Shown: positions 49,725 to 60,638 of the stretch, piece after piece
Layout of the letters: the number at the start of each line of letters is the position of its first letter
How positions within the stretch are numbered: the stretch's first letter is position 1
NCBI GenBank assembly: GCA_922989275.2
Contig: OV277858.1
Span: 9,672,001 to 9,736,000 of the forward strand
Source of the DNA: Gari tellinella
Lineage: Eukaryota; Mollusca; Bivalvia; Cardiida; Psammobiidae
Direction: 5' to 3'
Length of the DNA: 64,000 nt
Made by a program: the position numbers and the translations under genes
Notes under the pieces: model-generated
What the model was told of the DNA's origin: nothing
What the model saw: only the letters and a program-made list of their open reading frames with translations
Databases searched by the model: none

Positions 49725-50290
49725 AGTGTAACATAACAGTCATCTTTCTGTGAAATATTGTCTCGCCATTGTCCAAAATTTGATTGGCCAACACAATGTT
49801 TGTTTCAAAATTCTCAGTAATTTTCTTCATAAAATACTTCTATGGGGGCCAATAGTGATTATTCTTTCTTGTTCAGGATGCTTCAAGCCAAATTAAAAAC
49901 GGAGTGACTCACCATCTTCTATTAAAATTAATTATTGGATCAGAATAGACATATATTACTGGGATATTGGTTATTTCCTATTAACTATTTTGTGAGAGTG
50001 GATCACGTCAGATATAGCAATGAATGGCAATACACAGCCTCAGTCTGAAACTGTGATTTACTATACATGTGTAAATTTATGGAATGGAATGATTATTTTC
50101 AGAAACAAAATTAACGTAGGATGTGACATTCATCAAATTTAAATATTAGATGGAACATTTTACTGTACACTTTTGGCCAACTCTCAGAAAATGTATAATC
50201 TGTATATTTATTTTTAAAAATGTTTCAGGAGATAGTGAGCAAAAAATAACTGAAGACAGTTTACTTTTGGTATGGTGAGACAATAATTAC

Positions 50291-50306
50291 CGGTGTCATT
50301 AATTTC
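50291..50306 (-). CDS. Possible 16-nt microexon after the SET exons
   Basis: A strong acceptor (tttttatttatttttcag) is followed by GAAATTAATGACACCG and a donor, GTAATTATT. It is open phase 0 in, phase 1 out (EINDT), exactly bridging the SET exon at 51238 (phase 0 out) and the cassette exons at 28129 and 27452 (phase 1 in). It is tiny, so chance is a real alternative. Confidence 0.35.
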
Positions 50307-51237
50307 CTGAAAAATAAATAAAAATCCAAAATTTCTGTTATTGTCAACTTTTAAAAAGCTGGCACTATTGTTATTGATTCATGGAACTACAAATTGATAA
50401 ATGATACACAATAATAATGTCAATAATTTTAAATCTATGAAAACACAAATGCTCTAAGTGTCACTGCAATCCTTATCACAAATACTCTTGGGCTATTTGC
50501 TATTGATGAAATAGGTTTTTTTTTAATGCAGACAGGTGTTGACAATTCTGAAATTTGCTACTTGCCCTACACTATAGACAAAGAAAGCAAACCAAAAAAA
50601 TGACTTGAAGGCAAAAAGCATGGAAGGCAAAGACATCAAAGGTCAGACGTTTTGGAAACTGGAGCACTTAATGAATATTCTAACCATATATGAGAGCACT
50701 ATCTCATTTTGGTTCAAAGTTAAATATAGCCAATATTGAAGTATTTTCAAATTTAGAACAAAGGTCAGGGTCCCGGTTGCAAATGCAGGGGTCAAATTTT
50801 ACTTCAGCTGGGAGATCTTGTCATCAGAAATATAATACCCAAATATGACAGCCTCACTCAAACAGTTACAGCCAATGCTCAGTCTTCCCGAAAGTTTGAA
50901 ATTGGTGCCAAGATAAAAAACAATTTATCAATCAGAAACAAATTTTACCTGTCCAAAAAGGACTTACCGGTACAATACAATTCTTTGCAAAATTGAAAAA
51001 AATTGCCAGTCATTGGGACCGGCAAGTTTAACACAATTTTTGCCAGCCAGGACTGATGTATTGGCAGATTTATATTAAATCACTCAATTCCAGTTTCCAA
51101 TTAAGTTAAGTCTATTTACGACTTTTGAAAATATATATTGAAAATGAATAAACAGTGCAGACCCTAATTTGCAAAGAACTCTTTACAAGTATACTGTAAA
51201 GGATGAGTATACTCAAAATGTATCTAAAAATATTTAC

Positions 51238-51448
51238 CGGCTTCCTCCTCCACCACATGGTTTCACTATCATCCCCATAATCATAGTGGATCTCTTCACC
51301 AACACTGATGTGTTGTGTGGCGAAGAGACCAAGTCTTGGCATTCCATTATGTGTAATGAGTCGCATTCTGGAATTGCACCTCTCCGAATGCGGTGGTGCG
51401 TCATTCACAAGGTGGCCTAAACGGTCCAAGGTATTACTTGCATCAATG
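51238..51448 (-). CDS. Exon: C-terminal half of SET domain
   Basis: The acceptor is acacacaattcattttag and the donor AAGCCG|GTAAATATT. The 211-nt exon is open with one leading base and ends in phase 0. It reads IDASNTLDRLGHLVNDAPPH, then LFATQHISVGEEIHYDYGDD. These are the SET hallmarks: the N(H/D)-type pseudoknot motif, here LVND, and GEEIHYDYG with the catalytic Tyr region. The pattern IDA...RLG.L.N... and YDYGD resembles KMT5A/SET8 H4K20 methyltransferases. The usual NHS reads ND-A and the insert PPHSERCN is longer than usual, so activity is uncertain. A WWRRK tail follows the YDYGD motif. Confidence 0.85.
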
Positions 51449-51479
51449 CTAAAATGAATTGTGTGTTTGTTAATGTTTG

Positions 51480-51622
51480 TTTCTGCCATCTAAGGGCTAA
51501 TTGGACACTCCAGAGAGAGGGGAGCCGATATAGAAATTCAGAACTTGGGCTGTCAATTTCCTCTCTCATTATCGACAAGAGTTCCCTGGTTCTTTTACAA
51601 CATCAGTTTATAAAGTCTCATT
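51480..51622 (-). repeat. Truncated SINE next to the SET exon
   Basis: 'ttctgccatctaagggctaa', 'ccagagagaggggag' and 'tataaagtctcat' match the SINE body at 9,509-9,668. The tRNA-like head is missing. It lies about 30 bp upstream of the SET exon's acceptor, inside the intron. Confidence 0.7.
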
Positions 51623-52427
51623 TTTTACTTTTTCTTTTACAGTCATTCTAAACTAGGTTAAAATGTTTAGGTTAAAATGCTTAAAATTTGTTTTAGAGAA
51701 ATTTAAAGCAGATAACAATTCTGAAGCAGATGACATTAGAGTAGTGAAATGGTGAAACTTTTCTTACAATATGATACAGTTGAACTTGTATCAAGATGAA
51801 CTTCACACAAGATACACCAATAGACTCTATATTGACATCTGGCAGCTTAATCAAGTTAATGCAGGAAATAGATATGCAAAAATGTTTAAGAGCTTTCTGT
51901 ACTTAGATTTGCAACAGTATCTGAGCCTCCTAGTTTATAAATGTGTATTACTCTGTAGCATTTGTCTAAACGTAAGGCTGGTTTCACATGTATTTTGTAA
52001 CAGTCAATCAGAAAGTAGTAGTTTGCTGAATTTCTGATATCAAGAAGAAGTCCATCTAAAATTAATGACCTCACAGGGCTGGGCCAATTTTGACCTCAGG
52101 ACAATAGTATTTACAACATTTGTAAATATATACATGGTAAACCTATACACCAAATAACTGACAAGAAGAACTTTAAAGTGTTTTTTTACCTTTGCAAAAC
52201 TAGTGAACCCCAATTTTTACCCAATGCAGTGTTCCCAGAAACCCCTAAATTGAGGGTTTTTACCCCTCCCCAACCAAATAATCTAAATTTTAGATAGAAA
52301 CTCCTAATTTTACTGCTGTACCCCCATTTTCAATGAACAATCCTTTCATGAACACTCTGCTTTAAAATCAAGTGGGAGCAATATTTTTGGCTATCATACT
52401 GTAGTAACTGACACTCTAAATACTCAC

Positions 52428-52610
52428 CCCATTGTTTTCCCATTGAACTTGAATGTATACAAGTAATACCTAGGATTTTTTTTCGCCTATTTTTGCGAGT
52501 GACCGCCTCCTCCCGTCTGTTTACATCCTCTTTACCAATTAGGCTCTCTCCTATATACTCTAGGAGGAAGTCACCCTTTGTGAACTCTTTTTTGGTAACA
52601 ACACCATACC
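52428..52610 (-). CDS. Exon: middle of SET domain, with one-base frameshift
   Basis: The acceptor is taatttatactttaatcag and the donor ACAATGGG|GTGAGTA. It accepts the phase-1 G of the exon at 56831 and reads GYGVVTKKEFTKGDFLLEYI then GESLIGKEDVNRREEAV: the GxGV strand and the FxxGDFLLEYxGE motif of SET domains. After the A8 run (52476-52483) the meaningful frame shifts by one; downstream it reads YYLYTFKFNGKTM, the strand before IDAS in the next exon. The exon is 183 nt, while the flanking phases require 184 (mod 3), which fits one missing A. This is a lesion, an allele or a homopolymer sequencing error. Confidence 0.8.
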
Positions 52611-52754
52611 CTGATTAAAGTATAAATTAAATTATAATAGTTGTGCTTCTTGTTTCATGGCGAACTATAACTGCCACTGAAGTGACAAAACAAAATTAAG
52701 GTATGTTGATTATAATATAAAATAGGAAGAGCCGCAAGCACAGCTGTCAAAAGC

Positions 52755-54156
52755 AAACAAGAGGTCCAGAGGCCCACATGGCGCTCACCTGAGAACATTG
52801 TACCATAGAAGCTGACTGGGCAAGACAAAATTTGGATATATCGATGACCCAGGGGCAATCAAAATTCTTTAAACACCTTTGAAAGTCTATCAATTGACAA
52901 ACATTTTGGTGAGAATCAAATTGAAATTGGACCAGTAGTTTCGGAGAAGAAGATTTTTCTAGTTTTTGTGCACGGTTGCCATGGCAACAAGAAAAATTAC
53001 CCCACCTACAAATGTTTAACAACTTTTCGTTCCCTCACCCTACTGATGCTTCTGCTAAAGTTTGGTTGAGTTTAGGCCAACAGTTTCAGAGAAAAATATT
53101 TTTAAAGGTTTTCCTAAGTTAAACTGATAAGCCCTTGGGCGGGGCCATTTTTGGCCCGGGGGTCATAATTTGAACACAATTTTGATAAAGACTAACAACA
53201 TGATGCTACATAAGAAATTTGGTAGTTCTAGGACGTATGGTTTTTGACAAGAAGAACTTTAAAGGTTTTGACCTTGGTTGTCAATATTATGTAAATACGG
53301 AAATTGACCACGCCCTCTGGCGGCCATGTTTTTAGAAGGATCAAAATTCTTTGAACAACTTTGAAAGTCTATTATTTGACAAACATGTTGGTGAAAACAA
53401 AATTGAAATTGGACAATTAGTTTCAGAGAAGAAGATTTTTCTAGATTTTGTGCACGGTTGCCAGGGCAACAAGAAAAATTTAACCCACCCACAAACTTTT
53501 AGCATCTATTCGCTCCCCCACCCTACTGATGCATCTGCTAAAGTTTGGTTGAGTTTAGGCCAACAGTTTCAGAGAAAACTATTTTTAAAGGTTTTCCTTG
53601 TTAAACTGATAAGCCCTTGGGCGGGGCCATTTTTGGCCCGGGGGTCATAATTTGAACAATCTTGATAAAGACTCACAACATGATGCTACATAAGAAATTT
53701 GGTTGTACTAGGACTTATGGTTTTTGACAAGAAGATCTTAAAAGGTTTTGACATGGGTTGTCAATATGATGTAAATACGGAAATTGACCACGCCCTCTGG
53801 CGGCCATGTTTTTGAACGGATCAAAATTCTTTGAACAACTTTGAAAGTCTATCAATTGACAAACATTTTGGTGAAAACAAAATTGAAATTGGACCAGCAG
53901 TTTCGGAGAAGAAGATTTTTTTAGAATTTGTGCACGGTTGCCATGGCAACTAGAAATATTTACCCCACCCACACACTTTTAACAAGTTTTCGTTCCCCCT
54001 CCCTACTGATGCTTCTGACAAAGTTTGGTTGAAATCGGGTCAGGGGTTTCAGAGGAGATGTCGTTTGAAAATGTGAACGGACGACGGACGCCGGACGCCG
54101 GACGGAATGCGATCACAATAGCTCATCCTGAGCCTTTGACTCAGGTGAGCTAAAAA
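52755..54156. repeat. Hairpin-ended element, GGCGGCCATGTTTTT family
   Basis: The head is AACAAGAGGTCCAGAGGCCC, with 'gcgctcacctgagaac'. Three monomers of roughly 450 bp follow ('ttgaccacgccctctggcgg', 'tgcacggttgccatggcaac'). Then come a ggacgacggacgccggacg stretch and the tail AGCTCATCCTGAGCC..GACTCAGGTGAGCT. It sits in the SET gene's intron. Confidence 0.8.
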
Positions 54157-54407
54157 CAATTCATGTTAAAGTAGTTTTAACTTTACTTTACATCACAGCC
54201 CCCAGTGGGATGGGGGGATGATAGAATTGACCCACTGGCCATCTGTACAGAGTTGTAAAACTCCACCAAACAGAACACTAACACTTGCATATGTTCACCA
54301 CACACATACACACCGGTGCTATATGACCCACACGGTGTTGCAGTGCTGTAAAACCCAACAAAACAAACAAACAAACATTTACATCACAAACTTATTTCAA
54401 TAAAACA

Positions 54408-55517
54408 TAAACAAGAGCCACTATGGCGCTCACCAGAGTAGATTTTGTAAAACTATTAATCTAAGGGCATATGAAAAGCTAAAAAGTGGTCTTTTGAGTG
54501 TTAGAAACCTTTTTCCGTGATGATTTGACCTAGTGACCTAAATTTATATCTGGCATGACCAATATTTGAACCTGACCTAGATTTCTGAAGACAAATATTC
54601 TGATAAAATTTCAACAAGATTCGAGATGTGTAGGCTCTATAGTCTTAACTAGATTATTCTATGATTTGGCCTAGTGACCTATTTTTCCCCACAGGTGACC
54701 CATGCTTGAACTTGAAATAGATTTCATCCAGGGCGACAACCATATCAATTTACTAAGAGATTAAGTGGAAAATTTTGTCTCTATGATGTAAACAAGGTTT
54801 TTCTATGATTTGACCAGTAACCTAGTTTTGAACCCAACATGACCCATATTTGAACTTTACCTAGATTTGAATTTCAGTAAGATCCGATAAGACAGGTAGC
54901 CTCTAGAGTGTTAACAAGATTTTTCTATGATTTGACCTAGTGACCTAGTTTTGAACCTGACATGACCTATAATCAAACTTGACCTTAATTTTATGCAGAC
55001 AAACATTCAGATAAAATTCAGTAAGATTCGATAAGATTTGTAGCCTCTAGAGGGTTAACAAGGTTTTTCTATGATGACATAGTGACCTAGTTTTTTACCG
55101 GACTTGACCCAAATTCGAACTTAGGTCTAGATTTCATGGAGACAAACATTGTCATCAAGTTTCATGAAGATTGAATGGATGGACGGATTGACGGACATAC
55201 TAAAGGTACTTGTGTGACTTTTTCATTTGATCTTTTAGTCACACAAGTAAAATTATTTTTGGCTCTAACTTTGGAATAGAATGATCTGGAAGCTAACCCT
55301 TACCCTATGTCCCATGACTGGCCAGGTTAATGTAACAAGAAATGACCAGGTTAATGTCACAAGAGATGGCCAGGTTAATGATTTTACTTGTGTGTCTAGA
55401 GAAAAATTGTCACACAAGTATAGACTGGTTAGTACGGACGGACAGATGGACGATGACAGACATCCGACATTCCTAAAAGCTCACCATGAGCACAGAGTGC
55501 TCTGGTGAGCTAAAAAG
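54408..55517. repeat. Hairpin-ended element, GATTTGACC family
   Basis: The head is AACAAGAGCCACTATGGCGC, with 'tcaccagag'. The tail AGCTCACCATGAGCACAGAG..TGCTCTGGTGAGCT is at 55,478-55,513. The TA-flanked MITE (55207-55420) is inserted near its 3' end. Confidence 0.8.
55207..55420. mobile_element. TA-flanked palindromic MITE, shorter copy
   Basis: The ends are TACTTGTGTGAC ... GTCACACAAGTA. Near its 5' end is an internal inverted copy, 'agtcacacaagtaaa'. Three 'aggttaatgt/ga' repeats lie in the centre, as in the copy at 21696. Confidence 0.6.
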
Positions 55518-55961
55518 TTGAATTAAGAGCAATTACAATTGTTCTACGGACATCTTATTCGAAAAAATATGTCATGCAGAACTACAATTCATTATATGCA
55601 AAATTTGATGTGAATGGGTAAAGAAATGCAGAAGTTCTCCGTTGCTCTCAAGCTTTTTCTAGTAAAAGAAAATTAATCAAGGACAATAAACAATTAAACA
55701 ACTCATAAATGCATATGCAAAGTTTGATGTTAGTCGGTAAAGTAATGTAGAAGTAGTTAAAAAAATTGAATCAAGGGCAAAAACTGTCGTTCTTGAAACA
55801 ATTCATAAATAATTTCATTATAAATACATTAGCAAAACTTGATGTGAATGTAGAAGTTTGCATCACAAGACTTTTCAGAAGAAAAAAATCAAATCAAGGG
55901 CAATAACTCATTCTTGCAACAACTTGTAAATGCATATGCAAAGTTTGATGTGAATTGGTAA

Positions 55962-56735
55962 ACAAGAGCCACATTGGCTTTAAATCACTCACCTGACTCA
56001 TAGCAATACATTTGACAATGTGGCATTTTAAGACCAATGTTGTTAAGATCTATTTCTTCCTAGCTGTTGGGTGAGACAAATTTTGACCCCAGTGGCAAAT
56101 TTTGAACAATCTTTGTAGAGATCCACCAAATAATACATCATATGAAATATCAAAGCTTTAAGTCTTGGAGAAGATGATGTTTTTTCTTTATCATCCTATG
56201 TAGAATATGTGATCCCAGGGGTGGGTGAATTTTAGCCAACGGGGCAAAATTATAATTTTTTTGTAGAGGCCCACTAGATGATTCTACATACCAAATATCA
56301 CAGCTCTAAGCCTATGTAAAACTTGTGACCCCAGGGCAGGTCAATTTTGACCCCAGAAACAAAATTTGAACAATCTTTGTAGAGGTCCACTAGATGATGC
56401 TACATACCAAATATCACAGCTCTAAGCATTTTGGTTTCAGAGTAGAATATTTTTTAAGTTTTTACTGTATAAGCCAATGTAAAACTTGTGACCCCTTGAC
56501 CCAAGAAGCAAAATTTGAACAATCTTTGTAGAGGTCCACTACATGATGCTACATACCAAACATCACAGCTCTAAGCCTTTCCGTTTCAAAGAAGAATATT
56601 TTTTTATGTTTTTACTATATAATCCTATGTTAAACTTGTGACCCCGGGGCGGGGTAAATTTTGACCCCAGGGGCAAAATTTGAACAAACTATGTAGAGGT
56701 CTACTAGATGATGCAACATATCAAATATCATACAA
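55962..56735. repeat. 3'-truncated hairpin-headed element, 164-bp monomers
   Basis: The head AACAAGAGCCACATTGGCTT, with 'ctcacctgactc', is at 55962. Four monomers follow (cctatgtaaaacttgtgacc and relatives, 56,310-56,645). There is no tail hairpin before the exon region at 56.8 kb. Confidence 0.75.
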
Positions 56736-56830
56736 CCCCTTGTCATGTTAACACTGGTAGGGACATAAGATCCCAGTGCTATAAATATTACTTACACTCT
56801 GTAAAGTTCTCAGTCTTTTATTATGTTTAC

Positions 56831-56925
56831 CTTTTTCAACTGAAATATACTTCTTGCTGAAGCCATCCTGGTCTCTACAGGCAGCAAACCAGAATTTGGC
56901 GTCCTGGGTGGGGTCTTTGGCAACT
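56831..56925 (-). CDS. Exon: N-terminal flank and first strand of SET domain
   Basis: The acceptor tract is tttcctttactatttatttaagag and the donor GAAAAAG|GTAAACAT. It reads VAKDPTQDAKFWFAACRDQD then GFSKKYISVEKG. In KMT5A-like proteins a DGxxxxYI..KGxGV stretch starts the SET fold, and the GV follows in the next exon (52610) in matching phase 1. Starting at 56925 it takes two carried bases, the phase left by the duplicated exons at 60793 and 61755 (..VQRESGR). The alternative acceptor two bases earlier would be phase 0. Confidence 0.7.
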
Positions 56926-57224
56926 CTCTTAAATAAATAGTAAAGGAAATACCAGCACACTAATGCAACCATCACTTTTATCCACAATAACACAATGAAT
57001 ACATCCCAAACCAGGACTGTATATAAACTTCTACACTGTTTGCATTTGCTTATGGTTTAACCCATTCCTCCATCAAAACATGTTTTTGCACATTTTATCT
57101 AGATTCCTACATGTTCTCTGAAGAGAAAATTTATACATTTTACTTCATGAATATATATTCTTTATCCTAGTAACTGGGTCAATAAACTAGACTTTTAACA
57201 AGATATTCCCATGATTTGACCTAC

Positions 57225-57860
57225 CCTTCTCCAAAAAAGCTTAGCTTTTAGGTACGCTTTTAGCTGTGTTTGAAGCTGCGTAAAAGGTGCGTAAAAGCTA
57301 AGCTTTTACGAGGCGGTATTGGCACCTGCGTATTACGCAGCTTTTATGTGCCTTTGCTTAGGCTTGGAAAAAGGTGCGTAAAAGCTGCGTATTTTAAAAA
57401 AGCTGCATAAAATATACGCAGCTATTGTTAAAAAGCTTCGTAAAAGCTGCGTAGAAAATACGCAGCTCTTTGGAAAAGGCTCGCAAAAGCTGCGCGTAAA
57501 AAACGCACCTATGTTAGAAAAACTTCGTAAAAGCATGCCTTTTACGAAGGTGCCAATACCGCCTCGTAAAAGCTAAGCTTTTACGCACCATTTTAAACCG
57601 AAAAGCTGCGCATTTTTCAAAGCTGCGTTTTACGCAGCTTTGTAGAAAAGCTTCGTAAAAGCATACCTTTTACGAGGGTGCCAATACCGCCTCGTAAAAG
57701 CTAAGCTTTTACGCACCTTTTTGACCAAAAAGCTGCGTATTTATCAGAGCTGCGTTTTACGCAGCTATTCAGAAAAGTGTCGTAAAAGCATACCTTTTGC
57801 GAACCTTTTCAACCAAAGAGCTACGTATTTTTCAGAGCTACGTATTTTCCTGTTTTGTTG
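57225..57860. repeat. Palindrome-rich AAAGCTGCGTAAAAGC satellite block
   Basis: Dozens of short words (aaaagctgcgta, tacgcagctttt, aaagctaagctttta) occur in both orientations. A longer unit, 'ggtgccaataccgcctcgta', occurs at about 57,551 and 57,680 and inverted at about 57,311. The block can fold into many hairpins. There are no ends or TSD that I can fix. Confidence 0.75.
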
Positions 57861-58204
57861 TAAAAGTTTCATATTTTCCATTCAAAGGATATTTTGCTAA
57901 TGTCTATGGTAAAACAATCCTACAACCTTAAAATGATTTAAAATATTACAGAAATCTGAATAAGTTAACAAATTTTTATTAAGAAGTGCACTGCAGTAAA
58001 TAAATAACATCAATATCTTCTTAAATGGCATTAAAACTTGATTTCTTTCTTTAATTGATTACCTTTACAAAATCATTGTTATATAATTGAGACTTCTGAC
58101 AATTAAGATATTGTAATTTAATTTATTATAATGTCAAGTAATTGACCACATATTTATAATTAAAACCGGATAGCCAGAAGTTCTATTTACAGTCAAAACA
58201 GTCT

Positions 58205-58710
58205 TAATCACTGGATTTGCATACTACTTCAAGGTTGATCGACTCATTCACACAGATGTGGATGTTATCTGTAAAGCTGCCATTATATTCCTTGTCTGGC
58301 AAGAATTTTGTCTGATCTGTTCCTCTTATTTATGATATGGAGAAGAAGGTTAGGCCCAGCACACCACACTGAGGGATGTCAAGTTGTCTATCTTGTAAAC
58401 AGCAGCCCTAAAAAATCTACAAAGAAAACAAAATTGAATATATTCAGCAATAAATAGTTTTATGAACTATATCATATGCCAGTGATGAATTTTGTCTACA
58501 GGTCTGAGTCTTACACTCATTAAAAATTACCATGGACTCATACTGTCAAGAAATTATGACTGTTTGAGTCTCATGGCCTTTGTGTATTATACATGTATGT
58601 TAATAGATCTGAAAACTCCAATGTTTAGTCCCAGGGAAATACTCATTTACAAAATGTGCATTCTCAGGACACACCAGTCTGATTCTTGAATTATCACTGA
58701 ATTTATAATA
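58205..58710. repeat. Local duplication, copy 1 (diverged)
   Basis: It is related to copies at 60,640-61,620 and 61,600-62,560. Shared words are 'ttcctcttatttatgatatg', 'aatctacaaagaaaacaaaa', 'atgccagtgatgaat' and 'catggactcatactgtcaag'. The minus-strand exon-like part is altered (NGSFTDNIHICVNESINLEV..) and no good donor remains. Confidence 0.65.
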
Positions 58711-58730
58711 TAGTTATACATATATTTTTT

Positions 58731-59891
58731 AACAAGAGCCAAATGCTGCCCTATATATCGTTCACCTCGTACACATGGTTTTGGTTAATTTATAATGGCC
58801 ACCATGGTGATTTCAAATTGGGCAAGTTTAGGGGGAAAAATGTATTTAGCTTTCATTAAACCATATCAGGAAAACATAAACAACCCACTGACAGTCATGT
58901 TTTTAAGCTAGCAAAATTATTTGAAGAAATCTGGTATAGGTTCACCAATGGATCATTTATAAAAACATGAGCCGCATGCGGCCCTAAATCGCTCACCTGG
59001 TACCCATGATAACAGTCACTATAATTAAGAAGCCATCATTAGTAAATTCATCCCCACCCTCTGGCGGCAATGTTAGACCTAGGAAGATTATTTGAAGAAA
59101 ACTGGCAAAGGTTCACCCAAGAATCATTATTTGTGTAAAAATATTCTTAAATCAGACCAATAGTTTCAGAGAAAAAGATTTGTAAAGATTTTCTATACAG
59201 AAATATAAGGAAAACTTGCCCCACCAACTGGCAGCCATGATTTTAAAGATGATAAAGTGATTTTTAGAAATCTGGTTGAGAGTCATAAATGGATCATATG
59301 TGTAAAATTATTTTCAATTTGAACCAGTAGTTTCACAGAAAAAAGATTTTTAAATTTTTACTATACAGTAACATAAGGAAAATGTGCCCCACCCAGTTGC
59401 GGCCATGTTTTTTTGGATATCAAAATTATTTTAAGAAATCTGGTAGAGGGTCACCCATGGATCATTTGTGTGAAATAACTTTCAAATTGGACCAGCGGTT
59501 TCAGACAAGAAAATTTTTAAAGTTTTCACTATGTAGCCATATAAGGAAAATCTGCCCCATCCACTAGCGGCCATGTTTTTTAAGATAGGAAAATTATTTG
59601 GGTAAAATTATTTTCAATTCGGACCAGCAGTTTTTGACCAGAAGATTTTTAAAGTTTTTTCAATTGGTTGCCATGGCAACCACAATTTCAATTGGATGAC
59701 CTATATTTGAAGAAATCTGAAAGAGTACCCTACAAGGAACAATCCTATGAAGTTTTGAAGAAATTGGCCAAGTGGTTTCCAAGAAGAAGATCTTAAAAGT
59801 TTGATGACGGACGGACTGACGGACGGACTGAGACGGACACAGGGCGATCACAATAGCTCACCTTGGCACTTTGTGCCAGGTGAGCTAAAAG
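58731..59891. repeat. Two hairpin heads, GGCGGCCATGTTTTT body and CCAGG tail
   Basis: Heads are at 58731 (AACAAGAGCCAAATGCTGCC) and 58964 (ACATGAGCCGCATGCGGCCC, with 'cgctcacctgg'). Five to six units carry 'ggcggccatgttttt' or a variant. The tail AGCTCACCTTGGCACTTTGTGCCAGGTGAGCT is at 59,856-59,887. Confidence 0.8.
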
Positions 59892-59929
59892 AATACTTTC
59901 AATTTGGAACAGTAATTATCAGTTTTCAC

Positions 59930-60600
59930 AAATTTTCAGTTAATAAGTGACTTATCTTTTAGCCATCATAGGTTAAATTAACTCCCACCCACTGGCGGCC
60001 ATTTTGTTTTAGTTACATGTAGGGAAATTTATTTGAAGAAAACTGGCAAAGGGTCACCGAAATCGAAATCATTTCGGTAAAATTATTCTTAGTAGTTTCA
60101 GAGAAAAAGATTTTTAAATAGTTCCTATATGCAGTATTACAAAGAAAACTTGCCACATCAACTGGCGGCCATGTTTTTTAAGATAACAAATATATTTTGA
60201 GAAATCTGGTAGAGGGTCACCAAAAGATCATTTGTATGAAATTACTTCCAAATCGGACCAGATGTTTCAGACGAGAAGATTTTTTAAGTTTTCACTTTAT
60301 AGCCAGATAAGGAAAATCTGCCCCACCCACTAGCTGCCATGTTTTTTAAAACAGGAAAATTATTTTAAGAAATCTGATAAAGGGTCGCCAATGGCACATT
60401 TTGGTAAAATTATTTTTAATTCGGACCAGTAGTTTTTGACGAGAAGATTTTTGAAGTTTTTTCAATTGGTTGCCATGACAACCACAATTTCGATTTGATG
60501 ACCTAAATTTGAATCAATCTGAGAGAGTACCCAACAATGAACAATCCCATGAAGTTTTGATGAAATTAGCCAAGTGGTTAACAAGAAGACAGTCTTTAAA
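59930..60600. repeat. End-less copy of GGCGGCCATGTTTTT element body
   Basis: Three units of 'ggcggccatgttttttaaga' with 'gaaatctggtagagggtcac' repeat the body of the preceding element. It ends at 'ccaagtggttaacaagaaga', without microsatellite or tail. Confidence 0.7.
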
Positions 60601-60638
60601 GAAAAAGTTTCCATGTGATATATGGCATTTACCACTTA

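Noticed and set aside
54183..54403. Frames around the (acaca)n / (caaa)n tract
   Set aside because: Low-complexity sequence in a repeat border; no splice sites or domains.
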